A DNA stretch of 64,000 nucleotides from Halorarum salinum. Its GTDB lineage: Archaea; Halobacteriota; Halobacteria; Halobacteriales; Haloferacaceae. The notes beneath the pieces were generated by a model, which was not told the DNA's origin, did not search any database, and saw only the letters and a program-made list of their open reading frames with translations. The stretch is taken from the NCBI RefSeq assembly GCF_013402875.1, contig NZ_CP058579.1, positions 186,001 to 250,000 on the forward strand. Reading direction: 5' to 3'. Both the position numbers and the translations under genes were made by a program. Of this stretch, positions 15,713 to 24,113 are shown one piece after another (within the stretch, counting starts at the first letter, position 1; every line of letters begins with the position of its first letter).

Positions 15713-16826
15713 CGTGAACGCCTCCCGCTCGGACGCCCACGGGGGAGCGAGTTCAGTCGCGGCCGGGGGGAGCCGGCAGCTGGACGTGCTCGTCAGCGTC
15801 CAGCACCCCGCTCATGTCCACTTCTACAGGCACGCGATCGCGGAACTCCGCGAGCGCGGCCACGACGTCCACGTCTTCGCCGTGGACAAGGACGTCACGG
15901 TCGACCTGCTGGAGGCCCACGGCGTGGACCACACCGTCCTCGCCGAGCGATCGCCCGGCGGGTCGGTCCCCCGCGCGCAGGCGACCTACGAGTACCGGCT
16001 CTGGCGGGCCGCCCGCCGGATCGAGCCGGACGTGGCGACGGGGATCGGCGGCGTCGCCGCCTCGCACGTCGCGACGCTCGTCGGCGCCCGGGGCGTCGTC
16101 TTCACCGACACCGAGCACGCGACGCTCTCCAATCGGCTGGCGTTCCCGTTCGCCGACCGCATCTGCACGCCGACCTGCTACCGGGACCGGATCGGCCCGA
16201 AGCAGTACGCCTACCCCGGCTACCACGAACTCGCGTACCTCCACCCGGATCGGTTCACGCCCGACCCCGACGCGCTGGCCGACCTCGACGTGGACCCCGA
16301 CGACACGTTCGTCGTCTTCCGGCTGGTGCGCTGGGACGCGATGCACAACGCCGGCGGCGACGGCTTCGAGGACGCGGCCGGCGGGGTCGAGGGGCTCCGG
16401 AACGCGATCGAGCGCCTGGAGGCGACCGGCGCGGACGTGCTCATCACCTCCGAGAAGTCGCTCCCGCCCGCGCTGGAGGAGTACCGCGCGACGGTCGCGA
16501 CCCACCGGATGCACGACCTGCTGGCCCACGCGGACCTCTTCCTCGGCGAGAGCGGGACGATGACCGCCGAGAGCGCGGTGCTCGGGACGCCGTCCATCTA
16601 CGTCCACGAGAACGACACCGGGCTGACCGACGACCTGGCGGAGTACGGGCTGGTGTACCCCTTCCACGGGCCGGACCGGCACGAGGCCGGCCTCGAGAAG
16701 GCGGTCGCCGTTCTCGAGGGGCGCGAGGACGCCGACTGGGGGGCTCGCCGCGAGCGCCTCCTCGCGGACCGCCGGGACACGACCGACGTGATCGTCGAGC
16801 GGCTGCTCCACGAGGGGACGAGGTGA
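15699..16826 (+). CDS. DUF354 family GT-B-fold protein
   Basis: A 375-residue protein. After 25 variable residues it has the DUF354 start DVLVSVQHPAHVHFYRHAIA, then the middle TGIGGVAASHVATLVGARGV and the C-terminal nucleotide-sugar region FLGESGTMTAESAVLGTPSI. DUF354 belongs to the GT-B superfamily that also includes UDP-GlcNAc 2-epimerases and glycosyltransferases; no member has a role I can name with confidence. In this operon (14-bp overlap with the 6-dehydrogenase gene, 4-bp overlap with the GT4 gene) it could be a glycosyltransferase or stand in for the missing 2-epimerase. Both are inference. Confidence 0.85.
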   Translation: MSVSDVNASRSDAHGGASSVAAGGSRQLDVLVSVQHPAHVHFYRHAIAELRERGHDVHVFAVDKDVTVDLLEAHGVDHTVLAERSPGGSVPRAQATYEYRLWRAARRIEPDVATGIGGVAASHVATLVGARGVVFTDTEHATLSNRLAFPFADRICTPTCYRDRIGPKQYAYPGYHELAYLHPDRFTPDPDALADLDVDPDDTFVVFRLVRWDAMHNAGGDGFEDAAGGVEGLRNAIERLEATGADVLITSEKSLPPALEEYRATVATHRMHDLLAHADLFLGESGTMTAESAVLGTPSIYVHENDTGLTDDLAEYGLVYPFHGPDRHEAGLEKAVAVLEGREDADWGARRERLLADRRDTTDVIVERLLHEGTR

Positions 16827-17776
16827 GCCGGATGCGCGTCCTCCAGCTCGTGACGACGGAGTCGCCGTTCTTCGAGAAGCAGGTCGAGGCGCTCGAACGG
16901 CAGGGCGTCTCCTGTACCACCGTCTCGCTCCCGCGCCGGACGGGCGACGGCCGCTCCGTCCGGGCGTACGGCGACCTCTACCGGCGCCTGCTCTCCGAGG
17001 TGGCGGGCGGGTTCGACGTCGTCCACGCCAACTACGGGCTCGTCGGGCCGCTCGCGCTGGCACAGCCGCGCCGGCCCGTCGTCCTCACCCTCTGGGGGTC
17101 GGAGATCATGGGCGCGGCCGGCTGGCTCGACGCCGTGAGCGCGTGGACGGCCCGCCGGAGCGACGCGGTCATCGCCCCCTCGGCCGCCGTCTCGGAACGG
17201 CTCGACTGCGAGCACCACGTCGTCCCCTTCGGCGTCGACACCGACCTGTTCCGCCCGATCCCGCGGGACGACGCGCGCGAACTGCTCGGCTGGGACCGGG
17301 ACGCGGACGTCGTCCTCTTCCCGTACCCGCCCTCCCGGACGATCAAGAACCACCCGCTCGCGGAGGCGGTCGTGGACCGGCTCCCGACCGACGCCGAGTT
17401 GAAGACGATGGACGGGGTCCCGTACGGGAAGGTCCCGCTGTACATGAACGCCAGCGACGCAGTGCTCGTGACCTCCCGCCGCGAGAGCGGGCCGATGGTC
17501 GTCAAGGAGGCGGCCGCCTGCGAGGTCCCCGTCGTGTCGACGGACGTCGGGTTCGTCGCCGACGTGCTCGACGGCGTCGAGGGCTCGTCGGTCTGCTCGT
17601 CGCGCGAGGAACTGGTCGACGGGCTGGCCGCCGCCCTCGAGTCCGACGGGCCCGCGAACGGCCGCGCCGGACCCGACGTGCCGGACGTGCTGGGGCTCGA
17701 CCGGATGGGGGAGCGCCTCGTGGACGTCTACCGGAGCGCCGCCGGCCGACGGGGGGTGACCGATGTTCGAGCGTGA
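16823..17776 (+). CDS. GT4-like glycosyltransferase
   Basis: A 317-residue GT-B glycosyltransferase, short for the family. The N-terminal half runs from MRVLQLVTTESPFFEKQVEA to the acceptor-side segment LTLWGSEIMGAA; the C-terminal half has PPSRTIKNHPLAEAV, YMNASDAVLVTSRRESGPMV and KEAAACEVPVVSTDVGFV, the E-x7-E donor site of GT4. It would add a sugar to the lipid-linked glycan in the cytoplasm. GTG at 16823 overlaps the DUF354 stop; ATG at 16832 is a possible alternative start three residues in. The 3' end overlaps the next gene by 14 bp. Confidence 0.88.
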   Translation: MSRMRVLQLVTTESPFFEKQVEALERQGVSCTTVSLPRRTGDGRSVRAYGDLYRRLLSEVAGGFDVVHANYGLVGPLALAQPRRPVVLTLWGSEIMGAAGWLDAVSAWTARRSDAVIAPSAAVSERLDCEHHVVPFGVDTDLFRPIPRDDARELLGWDRDADVVLFPYPPSRTIKNHPLAEAVVDRLPTDAELKTMDGVPYGKVPLYMNASDAVLVTSRRESGPMVVKEAAACEVPVVSTDVGFVADVLDGVEGSSVCSSREELVDGLAAALESDGPANGRAGPDVPDVLGLDRMGERLVDVYRSAAGRRGVTDVRA

Positions 17777-19730
17777 TCGCGGCCTGGCCGAACGGATCCG
17801 CCGCGTCCGCATCGACGTGGCGGCCGCGGGGCTCGGACTGCTCCTCGCCGTACTGCTGTTCCCGCTCCGGTTCCTCTCCTCGCAGATCTACATCGTCACC
17901 CTCCCGATCGTCCTGGGCGTCGCCTGCGTCCTCTATCTCCTCGCGGTGCGCGGGAACCGGTCCGAGTCCGGGCTCCCCCGCCTCGGCGCCTGGTTCGCCC
18001 GCGTCGGGCCGGGTCTCGTCCTGTTCGCGCTCGGCGGGATGGTGCTCGTCGCGGCGGTCGCGGGCGAGCGGAGCCGCACGTTCTACGACCTCGGGGGGAT
18101 CGTGGGGACCCTGCTGCTCGCGCAGGTGCTACTCCTGCGCGACCGGGACCTCCACCCGGGCGCCGTCCTCGCGCAGGTCGTCGCGTTCGGGACGGTGCTC
18201 CGGTTCGCCGCGCTCTACACCGCGCCCGGGTTCATCGGCGTCGACGTCTGGTCGCACGTCACCTACGTCGAGGCGATCGTCCAGCAGGGGTCGCTCGCCC
18301 CCGTCTCGGACAGCAAGTACTACGCCTCGCCGTTCTACCACCTGCTGACGGCGATCGCGGTCGACTTCTACGACCTCTCGATCCGGAACGCGCTCTATCT
18401 CACGCTCGGGGTCGCGATGCCGGTCTCCACGCTACTGGTGTACGGGACCGCACGGCTCCTCGTTCCGGCGCGGTGGGCCGCCTTCGCCGCGGGGAGTTAC
18501 GTGATGGCCGACCACGCCATCCGATGGGGCATCCACATCATCCCGACGAGCATGGGGCTCGTGTTCTTCCTCGGCCTGCTGTTCGTGCTCGTCCGGATCC
18601 TCCAGTCCGACCACGCGGCCCGCGACTTCCTGCTGCTCGTGTTCTTCAGCGTCGCGATCATCCTGACCCACCAGATCTCCTCGTTCATCATGCTGGTGCT
18701 CGTCGGGGCGGGCCTGCTCGGCCAGCTGCTCCTCCACTTCGACTTCGTCAGCGAGCCGCGGGTCCGGAGTCCGTTCGCGACCTCGGGGCCGAACCCGGTC
18801 AACCTCTTCGGCCTCCTGGTGTTCGACATGGGGCTCATCACGTTCATGTGGTCGCTGACGCCCTACCAGGGTGAGACGTTCCTCGAGACGGTGCTCAGCT
18901 ACCTCTACGTCACGCTGGTCGATTCCGCGGGGTTCCTCAGCGGCGTGAGCAGCAGCGGCGGCGGCGGGGCCGCGGCGGGCGGGGAGGCCCCCGGTTCCCA
19001 GTTCCTCGCCACGCTCTCGACGTACGTGGACACGGTCGGGTTCCTGCTGCTGCTCGGCGCGACCGTCGTGGGGACGCTCGCGGTCCTGCGCCGGCGCCGC
19101 GCCAGCCACGCGACGACGACGCTGTGGATCGCGGTCGTCGTCATGCTCGTGTTCGTCCTCGGGCTTCCCCTGTTCGGCATCGAGAACTTCGTGCCCGGAC
19201 GGTGGAAGGCGTTCCTCTACGCCCCGATGGCGGTCCTCGGCGCCGTCGGCCTCCGCTATCTCGCCCGGAGCGTCCCGCGCGGGGTCGCCGTTCCGCTGTT
19301 GCTGGCGTTCGTGCTGGTCTTCCCCGGCGTGATGATCATGTCCAGCCCCGGGACCCCCGACAGCCCGGTGTTCACGAGCCAGCACGAGCGCCTCTCCTAC
19401 ACCGACACCGAACTGACCGCGCTCGAGACCATCGGGGGCATGACCGACGATCAGCAGCACATCGCGGGCGAGCACGTCAGGACGGACCACCCCTACCAGA
19501 CGGTGTTCACCCGGTCGGAGGCCGCCCACGCGGATCCGATACGCCTCGAGAACGGGCGCGCCGCGGGGCAGGGTCCCACCGTCTACCGCGAGTACCAGTC
19601 CGACGGGGGGTCGTTCTTCCGCATCGGCGAGGGAGCGGGGATCCGTAACCCGCCGCGGGACGCCATCTGCCCGGGGAGCAGTTCGCACGTCTACGCGAAC
19701 GGCGACGTGCGCATGTGTCTCCCTAGCTAA
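17763..19730 (+). CDS. Large polytopic membrane protein, GT-C-like
   Basis: A 655-residue membrane protein with about 13-14 hydrophobic helices. An early loop carries FIGVDVWSHVTYVEAIVQ with an acidic residue at the point where GT-C glycosyltransferases and oligosaccharyltransferases keep their catalytic Asp, and WGIHIIPTSMGLVFFLGLLF follows. It lacks the WWDYG motif of AglB, so it is not the N-glycan oligosaccharyltransferase. A Gly/Ser-rich external loop (about 395-415, SSSGGGGAAAGGEA) and a C-terminal soluble part of about 130 residues with two Cys are visible. It probably uses a polyprenyl-phosphate sugar outside the cell. It is last in the operon; 231 bp of intergenic DNA follow. Confidence 0.7.
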   Translation: MFERDRGLAERIRRVRIDVAAAGLGLLLAVLLFPLRFLSSQIYIVTLPIVLGVACVLYLLAVRGNRSESGLPRLGAWFARVGPGLVLFALGGMVLVAAVAGERSRTFYDLGGIVGTLLLAQVLLLRDRDLHPGAVLAQVVAFGTVLRFAALYTAPGFIGVDVWSHVTYVEAIVQQGSLAPVSDSKYYASPFYHLLTAIAVDFYDLSIRNALYLTLGVAMPVSTLLVYGTARLLVPARWAAFAAGSYVMADHAIRWGIHIIPTSMGLVFFLGLLFVLVRILQSDHAARDFLLLVFFSVAIILTHQISSFIMLVLVGAGLLGQLLLHFDFVSEPRVRSPFATSGPNPVNLFGLLVFDMGLITFMWSLTPYQGETFLETVLSYLYVTLVDSAGFLSGVSSSGGGGAAAGGEAPGSQFLATLSTYVDTVGFLLLLGATVVGTLAVLRRRRASHATTTLWIAVVVMLVFVLGLPLFGIENFVPGRWKAFLYAPMAVLGAVGLRYLARSVPRGVAVPLLLAFVLVFPGVMIMSSPGTPDSPVFTSQHERLSYTDTELTALETIGGMTDDQQHIAGEHVRTDHPYQTVFTRSEAAHADPIRLENGRAAGQGPTVYREYQSDGGSFFRIGEGAGIRNPPRDAICPGSSSHVYANGDVRMCLPS

Positions 19731-19748
19731 CCGGTGTGCTGTCCCGAC

Positions 19749-19766
19749 CGAAAAGGTCCACAAAGG
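19749..19766 (+). repeat. Direct repeat upstream of the winged-helix gene, copy 1
   Basis: The 18-bp word CGAAAAGGTCCACAAAGG recurs 139 bp later with two changes. Both copies lie in the 231-bp gap before the winged-helix gene at 19962, so they are candidate regulator-binding sites. Confidence 0.45.
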
Positions 19767-19854
19767 ATCGCAAACGTCCGGGATGGAGGTGCGGTATGGG
19801 AACGCGTGTGACGGAGCGAACCGGCCGGAAACCGGAGGTAGCGCCCCCGGTAAG

Positions 19855-19909
19855 CCGACCTTTGCCCAGTTAAGCGGAACGAAGGCGCGAAAAGGTTCGC
19901 AAAGGTCGG
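19855..19909. promoter_or_regulatory. 11-bp inverted repeat and second direct-repeat copy before the winged-helix gene
   Basis: CCGACCTTTGC (19855-19865) is repeated in inverted orientation as GCAAAGGTCGG (19899-19909), a perfect 11-bp match with 33 bp between arms. The right arm overlaps the second direct-repeat copy CGAAAAGGTTCGCAAAGG (19888-19905). It lies just upstream of the TATA-like ATTTTATTA at 19922-19930. The layout suggests autoregulation by the winged-helix protein. Confidence 0.5.
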
Positions 19910-19921
19910 GAGTAGTTTCCC

Positions 19922-19930
19922 ATTTTATTA
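19922..19930 (+). promoter_or_regulatory. TATA box of the winged-helix gene
   Basis: ATTTTATTA sits 31 bp before the ATG at 19962, the usual distance for a nearly leaderless haloarchaeal transcript. It lacks the CTTAT arm 12 bp upstream that marks the dyad promoters. Confidence 0.5.
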
Positions 19931-19961
19931 CCCTCACACCTGTCTGGACGAGTCGCAGAAC

Positions 19962-20552
19962 ATGACCATCGCTGCAAGCACGACGACCAACCACGACCTG
20001 GACGTCGTGGAGTCAGAAGACCGGGACGAGGGGAGGCTCACGGAGGACCAGATCTTTCACGTGCTCCAGAACCAGCGGCGACGGTGGGTTCTGAAGTACC
20101 TCGAGGGGCGCGAGGGGAAGGTCCGGATGGGGGACATCGCGGAGCAGGTGTCCGCGTGGGAGCACGACACGACCGTGCAGGCGCTCACGTCCAAGGAGCG
20201 CCAGCGCGTGTACATCCCGCTCTACCAGAACCACCTGCCCAAGCTCGACGAGGAGGGCATCATCGACTACAACCAGAGCCGGGGGATCGTCGAGCGGACG
20301 CCGCGGGCCGACCAGCTCGACGCGTACCTCGACCCCTTCGAGGGCGACTCCGGGGAGGAGACGGCGTCGTTCCCGTGGGAGCTCCCCTACCTCGGCGTCG
20401 CCGGCGCGGGGGCGGCGATCGTCGTGGGGAAGAGCCTCGGCCTCCCGCTGTTGGCGATGCTGTCGGGCTCGCTCGTCGGCGTGCTCATCCTCCTGCTGTT
20501 CACCGTTACGACGGTGATCCACGTCGCGAGCGAGCGCATGCTCGACCAGTAA
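19962..20552 (+). CDS. Membrane-anchored winged-helix protein (haloarchaeal DUF7344-like)
   Basis: A 196-residue protein. Residues 25-125 form a helix-rich winged-helix-like domain (EDQIFHVLQNQRRRWVLKYL, then GDIAEQVSAWEHD and LPKLDEEGIIDYNQS, the recognition region and wing). Two hydrophobic helices at 142-160 and 163-185 would anchor it to the membrane. This arrangement (HTH-like domain plus two C-terminal helices) is common in haloarchaea as predicted regulators of unknown target. It is alone in its transcription unit, between the glycan operon and a convergent lipoprotein gene. It is a good candidate to sense envelope state and control the cluster, but nothing in the sequence proves it. 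Confidence 0.75.
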   Translation: MTIAASTTTNHDLDVVESEDRDEGRLTEDQIFHVLQNQRRRWVLKYLEGREGKVRMGDIAEQVSAWEHDTTVQALTSKERQRVYIPLYQNHLPKLDEEGIIDYNQSRGIVERTPRADQLDAYLDPFEGDSGEETASFPWELPYLGVAGAGAAIVVGKSLGLPLLAMLSGSLVGVLILLLFTVTTVIHVASERMLDQ

Positions 20553-20854
20553 CCCTGCCGCCGTAATTCGCCACCGTCCACGAACGGACGACGCGTCCCA
20601 CAGGTCGACGACGGGCACCCACTCGGACTCGTGCTGACGGCGACGCCCCGGCTCCCGGCCGACGGCTGGTCACCCGTCGGCCGGGACGCATCGTCGAGCG
20701 GGGCGGCACCGCCGTTCGTCGGTCCGACGCTCGCGGAAGAACCCGACCCGCCACGGGGTCGGCGCTACGGTCGACGTTTTCGAGGGCGGCCGATCGACCC
20801 TCCCTCCTACAGTCGTTCGACGCTGGACGACGGTCCCTCCGACGCGACCTCAGC
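20553..20854. other. Convergent intergenic region
   Basis: About 300 bp between the winged-helix gene and the end of the DsbA-like gene, which read toward each other. I see no gene, promoter or repeat in it. Confidence 0.5.
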
Positions 20855-21700
20855 TCAGAGTCCGGTAGCCTGCTCCAGCTGTGAGAGGGTCTCCTCGAAG
20901 TCGACCGTGGGGGCCGTGACGCGGTCGTCGGTCACGATGCGGGGAACGGTGCTGATTCCCGCGTCGTCGGCGGCCCCGGTCGTCTCCCGAACCGTGTTGG
21001 AGAAGGCGTCCGAGTCGGCCACGTCCCCGATCTGACCGGGCTGGTTCACCCCGCTCTCCTCGGCGAACCGACGGAGCAGCGACGGCTGTCCCCACTCGTA
21101 CCGCTCCTGCGGCTGGTTGGTGAAGACGTACGCGAAGTACGACCAGTACGACTCGCGGTCGACGTCCCAGACCGCCAGCCCGGCCCGCGCGGAGCGGGGG
21201 GCGTCGGCCCCGAGGAACGGTTCCCCGCTCAGGTACGCCAGCGCCCGAAACTCGACCTGGAGGTCCCCGGACCTGACGAAGTCGTCGACGACCTGAGGGA
21301 GCTGGTTCAGGACGAACTCCTGGGTGTACGGACACTTCCAGTTGCCGAACACGGTCGCGACCGCGTCGGCGTCGGCCTCGCCCATGCGCGCGTATCGTGT
21401 GTTCTCGTCCGGCAGGGGAACGTTCGACAGCGAGACGTCGGGATCGTCGATGGTGACCGACTCGGTGGACCACGAGTCCCCTCCCGAGTCGTCGGGCGAC
21501 CCGTCATCCGGCGTCGACACGTCGTCGGCCGTCGTTTCGGAACCCGACGCGGCTTCCGTGGGGACGTCCGTCCCGTCCCCGCCGGACGGCCCGCCGCCGT
21601 CCGCGAACTGTTCGGTGACGCTCGCACACCCCGCCAGAGACAGGGTGGCCGCCGCGCCCGTGAGCCTGAGCAGTCGCCTGCGTGAGGAGTCACTCGGCAT
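20855..21700 (-). CDS. Tat lipoprotein with DsbA-like thioredoxin fold, single active-site Cys
   Basis: A 281-residue secreted lipoprotein. The N-terminus has Arg7-Arg8-Arg9, a hydrophobic stretch and a lipobox ending at Cys25 (SLAGC), fitting Tat export and lipid anchoring. A Thr/Ser/Asp linker follows to about residue 95. The DsbA/thioredoxin-like domain begins near 110: VFGNWKCPYTQEF has Cys123 but Thr at the place of the second Cys (CPYT), then YLSGEPFLGADAPRSARAGL and the cis-Pro segment STVPRIV. With one Cys it cannot form the usual disulfide; it may act as a monothiol isomerase/reductase partner, or only as a scaffold. Start codon ATG 21700 is 29 bp from dyad site 8. Confidence 0.82.
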   Translation of the reverse strand: MPSDSSRRRLLRLTGAAATLSLAGCASVTEQFADGGGPSGGDGTDVPTEAASGSETTADDVSTPDDGSPDDSGGDSWSTESVTIDDPDVSLSNVPLPDENTRYARMGEADADAVATVFGNWKCPYTQEFVLNQLPQVVDDFVRSGDLQVEFRALAYLSGEPFLGADAPRSARAGLAVWDVDRESYWSYFAYVFTNQPQERYEWGQPSLLRRFAEESGVNQPGQIGDVADSDAFSNTVRETTGAADDAGISTVPRIVTDDRVTAPTVDFEETLSQLEQATGL

Positions 21701-21729
21701 CGACTGTAGTGGGAACCCCCCGGACCGTT

Positions 21730-21746
21730 ATTACCGGGTTGATAAA
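21730..21746 (-). promoter_or_regulatory. 17-bp dyad element (site 8)
   Basis: On the minus strand: TTTAT-CAACCCG-GTAAT followed by AAC. It is 29 bp upstream of the DsbA-like lipoprotein ATG, so a leaderless mRNA is expected. Confidence 0.6.
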
Positions 21747-22110
21747 CGCTCTCGCGCCGTTGCGGAGCCCCGCATCTCCCCTCGAAACAGTCCCGATACG
21801 CGGGAGCGCCGCTTCCACGGGGAGGATTAGCGGATCGATGGCGGGACGGTCGACCCCGCCACAACGGAGCCCTCGCGTGCACCAAGCGGTGTTCCGTCGT
21901 CCGGGCGAACGCTCCCCGCCGCCCGGGCGACGACGGGCCATCCCTCCGAGCGACGGCCCCGCGTCGGAGGCCGGAACCCGGAGTCAGTGCGGCGGTCGGT
22001 CCGGGCGGAACGACGGCTTAGCCAACCTATAGTAATGGACCGACGGGGGGAACGTGGAAGCGAATCCGCCGACACCCGGCGATTCGACGTCCGGAGAACG
22101 ATCAAAAATC
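21747..22110. other. Divergent intergenic region before glmS
   Basis: Between the two dyad elements (sites 8 and 9) lie about 270 bp with no convincing gene on either strand. From 22034 to 22110 is the presumed untranslated leader of the glmS operon; it contains no clear stem-loop of ribozyme or riboswitch size. Confidence 0.5.
22017..22033 (+). promoter_or_regulatory. 17-bp dyad element (site 9)
   Basis: Reads CTTAG-CCAACCT-ATAGT followed by AA. It is the only promoter-like element upstream of glmS, 77 bp before the leader ORF ATG at 22111. Both arms deviate by one base from the best sites. Confidence 0.5.
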
Positions 22111-22266
22111 ATGATAGCAGACATCGCCCGTAACGGGTACGACACCGAACCGGAGCGGACAGCAGTCGGCCGTCCGATCGGAGGAACGACGGAGGTCACC
22201 GGGAGCCGCCGCGGCCGACCCGCGCTCCCGCTCTCGACGACGCGTCGCGGCGTGGAGGGGACGTGA
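22111..22266 (+). CDS. 51-codon leader ORF before glmS
   Basis: ATG at 22111 encodes MIADIARNGYDTEPERTAVG and on to residue 51, ending in a Ser/Thr/Arg-rich stretch. Its TGA ends at 22266 and the glmS ATG starts at 22268, a one-base gap. The glmS ribosome-binding tract GGAGGGG (22254-22260) lies inside this ORF. It matches no family I know; its position is like the other leader ORFs of the cluster. Confidence 0.45.
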   Translation: MIADIARNGYDTEPERTAVGRPIGGTTEVTGSRRGRPALPLSTTRRGVEGT

Positions 22267-22267
22267 G

Positions 22268-24085
22268 ATGTGCGGAATCATCGCCCGGATCGGCGCCGAC
22301 GACGCCTTCCCCCGGGTGCTCACGGGGCTGGAGAACCTCGAGTACCGGGGCTACGACTCCGCCGGGGTCGCGCTCCAGAACGGGTCGGGGCTGTCCGTGT
22401 TCAAGTGCTCCGGCAAGGTCGAGGACCTGAAGGACCGCGTCGACGGCGCCAAGCTCGGCGGGAACATCGGCATCGGCCACACCCGCTGGAGCACCCACGG
22501 GCCCCCGTCCGATTCGAACGCGCACCCGCACACGAACGAGGACGGTGACGTCGCCGTCGTCCACAACGGGATCATCGAGAACCACCAGATCCTCCGCGAA
22601 CGCCTCGAAAACCGTGGCGTTCGGTTCGAGAGCGACACGGACACCGAGGTGATCCCCCACCTCATCGACGCCCACTACGACGAGAACACCGACCCGCGGG
22701 ACGCCTTCGTCGCCACCCTCCGCGACCTGGAGGGGAGCTACGCCGTCGCCGCGGTGTTCGACGACGAGGACGCGGTGTTCGCCGCCCGGCGCGGGTCGCC
22801 GCTCGTGCTCGGCCTCGGCGAGAGCCAGTACTTCCTCGCGAGCGACGTGCCCGCGTTCCTGGAGTACACCGACAGGGTCGTCTACTTCGAGGACGGCGAC
22901 GTCGTCACCGTCCGGCCGAACGGGGCGCAGGTCACGACGATGGACGGCGAACACGTCGAACGCGAGATCGAGACGGTCGACTGGGACCCCGAGGAGACGG
23001 GGAAGGGCGGCTACGAACACTACATGCTGAAGGAGATCGAGTCACAGCCGACCTCGCTCACGAACACGATCAAGGGCCGGGTGTCGCCCGAGAGCGGGAG
23101 CGTCGACCTCGACGCCCTCACGCCGGAGACGATCTCGGAGTTCCGTGAGGTGCAGTTCGTCGCCTGCGGCACGTCCTACCACGCGGCGCTGTACGGGTCC
23201 ACGCTGTTGAACGAGGCCGGCGTCCGGGCGCGCGCCTACCGTGCGAGCGAGTACCAGATGGGGTCGGACCCGGTGACCGACGAGACGCTCGTCGTCGCCG
23301 TGACCCAGAGCGGCGAGACCGCCGACACACTGGGCGCCATGCGCCGTGCGTCCCGGGGCGGCGCCACGGTGCTGGCCGTGACGAACGTAATGGGCTCCTC
23401 GGCGGCCCGCGCGGCCGACGAGACGGTGTACATCCACGCCGGCCCGGAGATCGGCGTGGCCGCGACCAAGACGTTCTCCTCACAGACGGTCACGCTGGGG
23501 CTGCTCGCCCACCGCCTCTCCGAGCACATGGGCGGGGAGGACCGCGGAGAGCCCCTCGACCTCGCGCTCGACGCGCTCGCCGACCTCCCGGACGACCTCG
23601 GACGGATGCTCGACGGCTCCGACGCCGAGCGGATCACGAACCGCTATCTCGGGAGCGACGCGTACTTCTTCATCGGCCGGGGGCTCGGCTACCCGGTGGC
23701 GAAGGAGTCCGCGCTCAAGTTCAAGGAGATCACCTACGAGCACGCCGAGGGGTTCGCGTCCGGGGAGCTGAAACACGGGCCGCTCGCCCTGGTGACCCCC
23801 AGGACGCCGGTGTTCGCCGTGTTCACCGGCGAGCACGACGAGAAGACCCTCAAGAACGCGAAGGAGGCCCAGACCCGCGGGGCCGACGTCGTCGCCGTCG
23901 CGGAGGAGGGCCACCCCGCCGTCGACGCGACCGACGCGCACCTTCCCATCCCCGACACGGCCCCGCAGTGGGCCGGGCTGCTGGCGAACGTACAGCTCCA
24001 GCTGGTGTCGTACCACGCCGCGAACGAACTCGGCCGATCGATCGACAAACCGCGGAACCTCGCGAAGAGCGTCACGGTCGAATGA
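22268..24085 (+). CDS. glmS: Glutamine-fructose-6-phosphate aminotransferase (isomerizing)
   Basis: A 605-residue complete GlmS. Cys2 is the glutaminase nucleophile (MCGIIARIG), ENLEYRGYDSAGVAL and HTRWSTHGPPS belong to the glutaminase domain; two SIS domains follow (about 285-425 and 455-590, with VTQSGETADTLGAM and SALKFKEITYEHAEGF), ending KPRNLAKSVTVE as in other GlmS. It makes glucosamine-6-phosphate from fructose-6-phosphate and glutamine, the entry to UDP-GlcNAc. GlmM and a GlmU-like enzyme are encoded 4-9 kb downstream. The start has a strong GGAGGGG ribosome-binding tract 7 bp upstream. The next gene follows after 28 bp in the same direction. Confidence 0.97.
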   Translation: MCGIIARIGADDAFPRVLTGLENLEYRGYDSAGVALQNGSGLSVFKCSGKVEDLKDRVDGAKLGGNIGIGHTRWSTHGPPSDSNAHPHTNEDGDVAVVHNGIIENHQILRERLENRGVRFESDTDTEVIPHLIDAHYDENTDPRDAFVATLRDLEGSYAVAAVFDDEDAVFAARRGSPLVLGLGESQYFLASDVPAFLEYTDRVVYFEDGDVVTVRPNGAQVTTMDGEHVEREIETVDWDPEETGKGGYEHYMLKEIESQPTSLTNTIKGRVSPESGSVDLDALTPETISEFREVQFVACGTSYHAALYGSTLLNEAGVRARAYRASEYQMGSDPVTDETLVVAVTQSGETADTLGAMRRASRGGATVLAVTNVMGSSAARAADETVYIHAGPEIGVAATKTFSSQTVTLGLLAHRLSEHMGGEDRGEPLDLALDALADLPDDLGRMLDGSDAERITNRYLGSDAYFFIGRGLGYPVAKESALKFKEITYEHAEGFASGELKHGPLALVTPRTPVFAVFTGEHDEKTLKNAKEAQTRGADVVAVAEEGHPAVDATDAHLPIPDTAPQWAGLLANVQLQLVSYHAANELGRSIDKPRNLAKSVTVE

Positions 24086-24113
24086 ATCGATCCGGGGAGG
24101 CCACGGACACACG

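Noticed and set aside
17763-19730. Calling the large membrane protein the AglB oligosaccharyltransferase
   Set aside because: The WWDYG motif and the usual soluble C-terminal domain of AglB are missing.
19855-19909. Treating the inverted repeat at 19.86 kb as another CTTAT dyad
   Set aside because: Its arms (CCGACCTTTGC) and 33-bp spacing are unlike the CTTAT-N7-ATAAT pattern; it is listed as a separate element.
22034-22267. A glmS ribozyme upstream of glmS
   Set aside because: The glmS ribozyme is bacterial; no such core fold is visible, and a 51-codon ORF fills most of the space.
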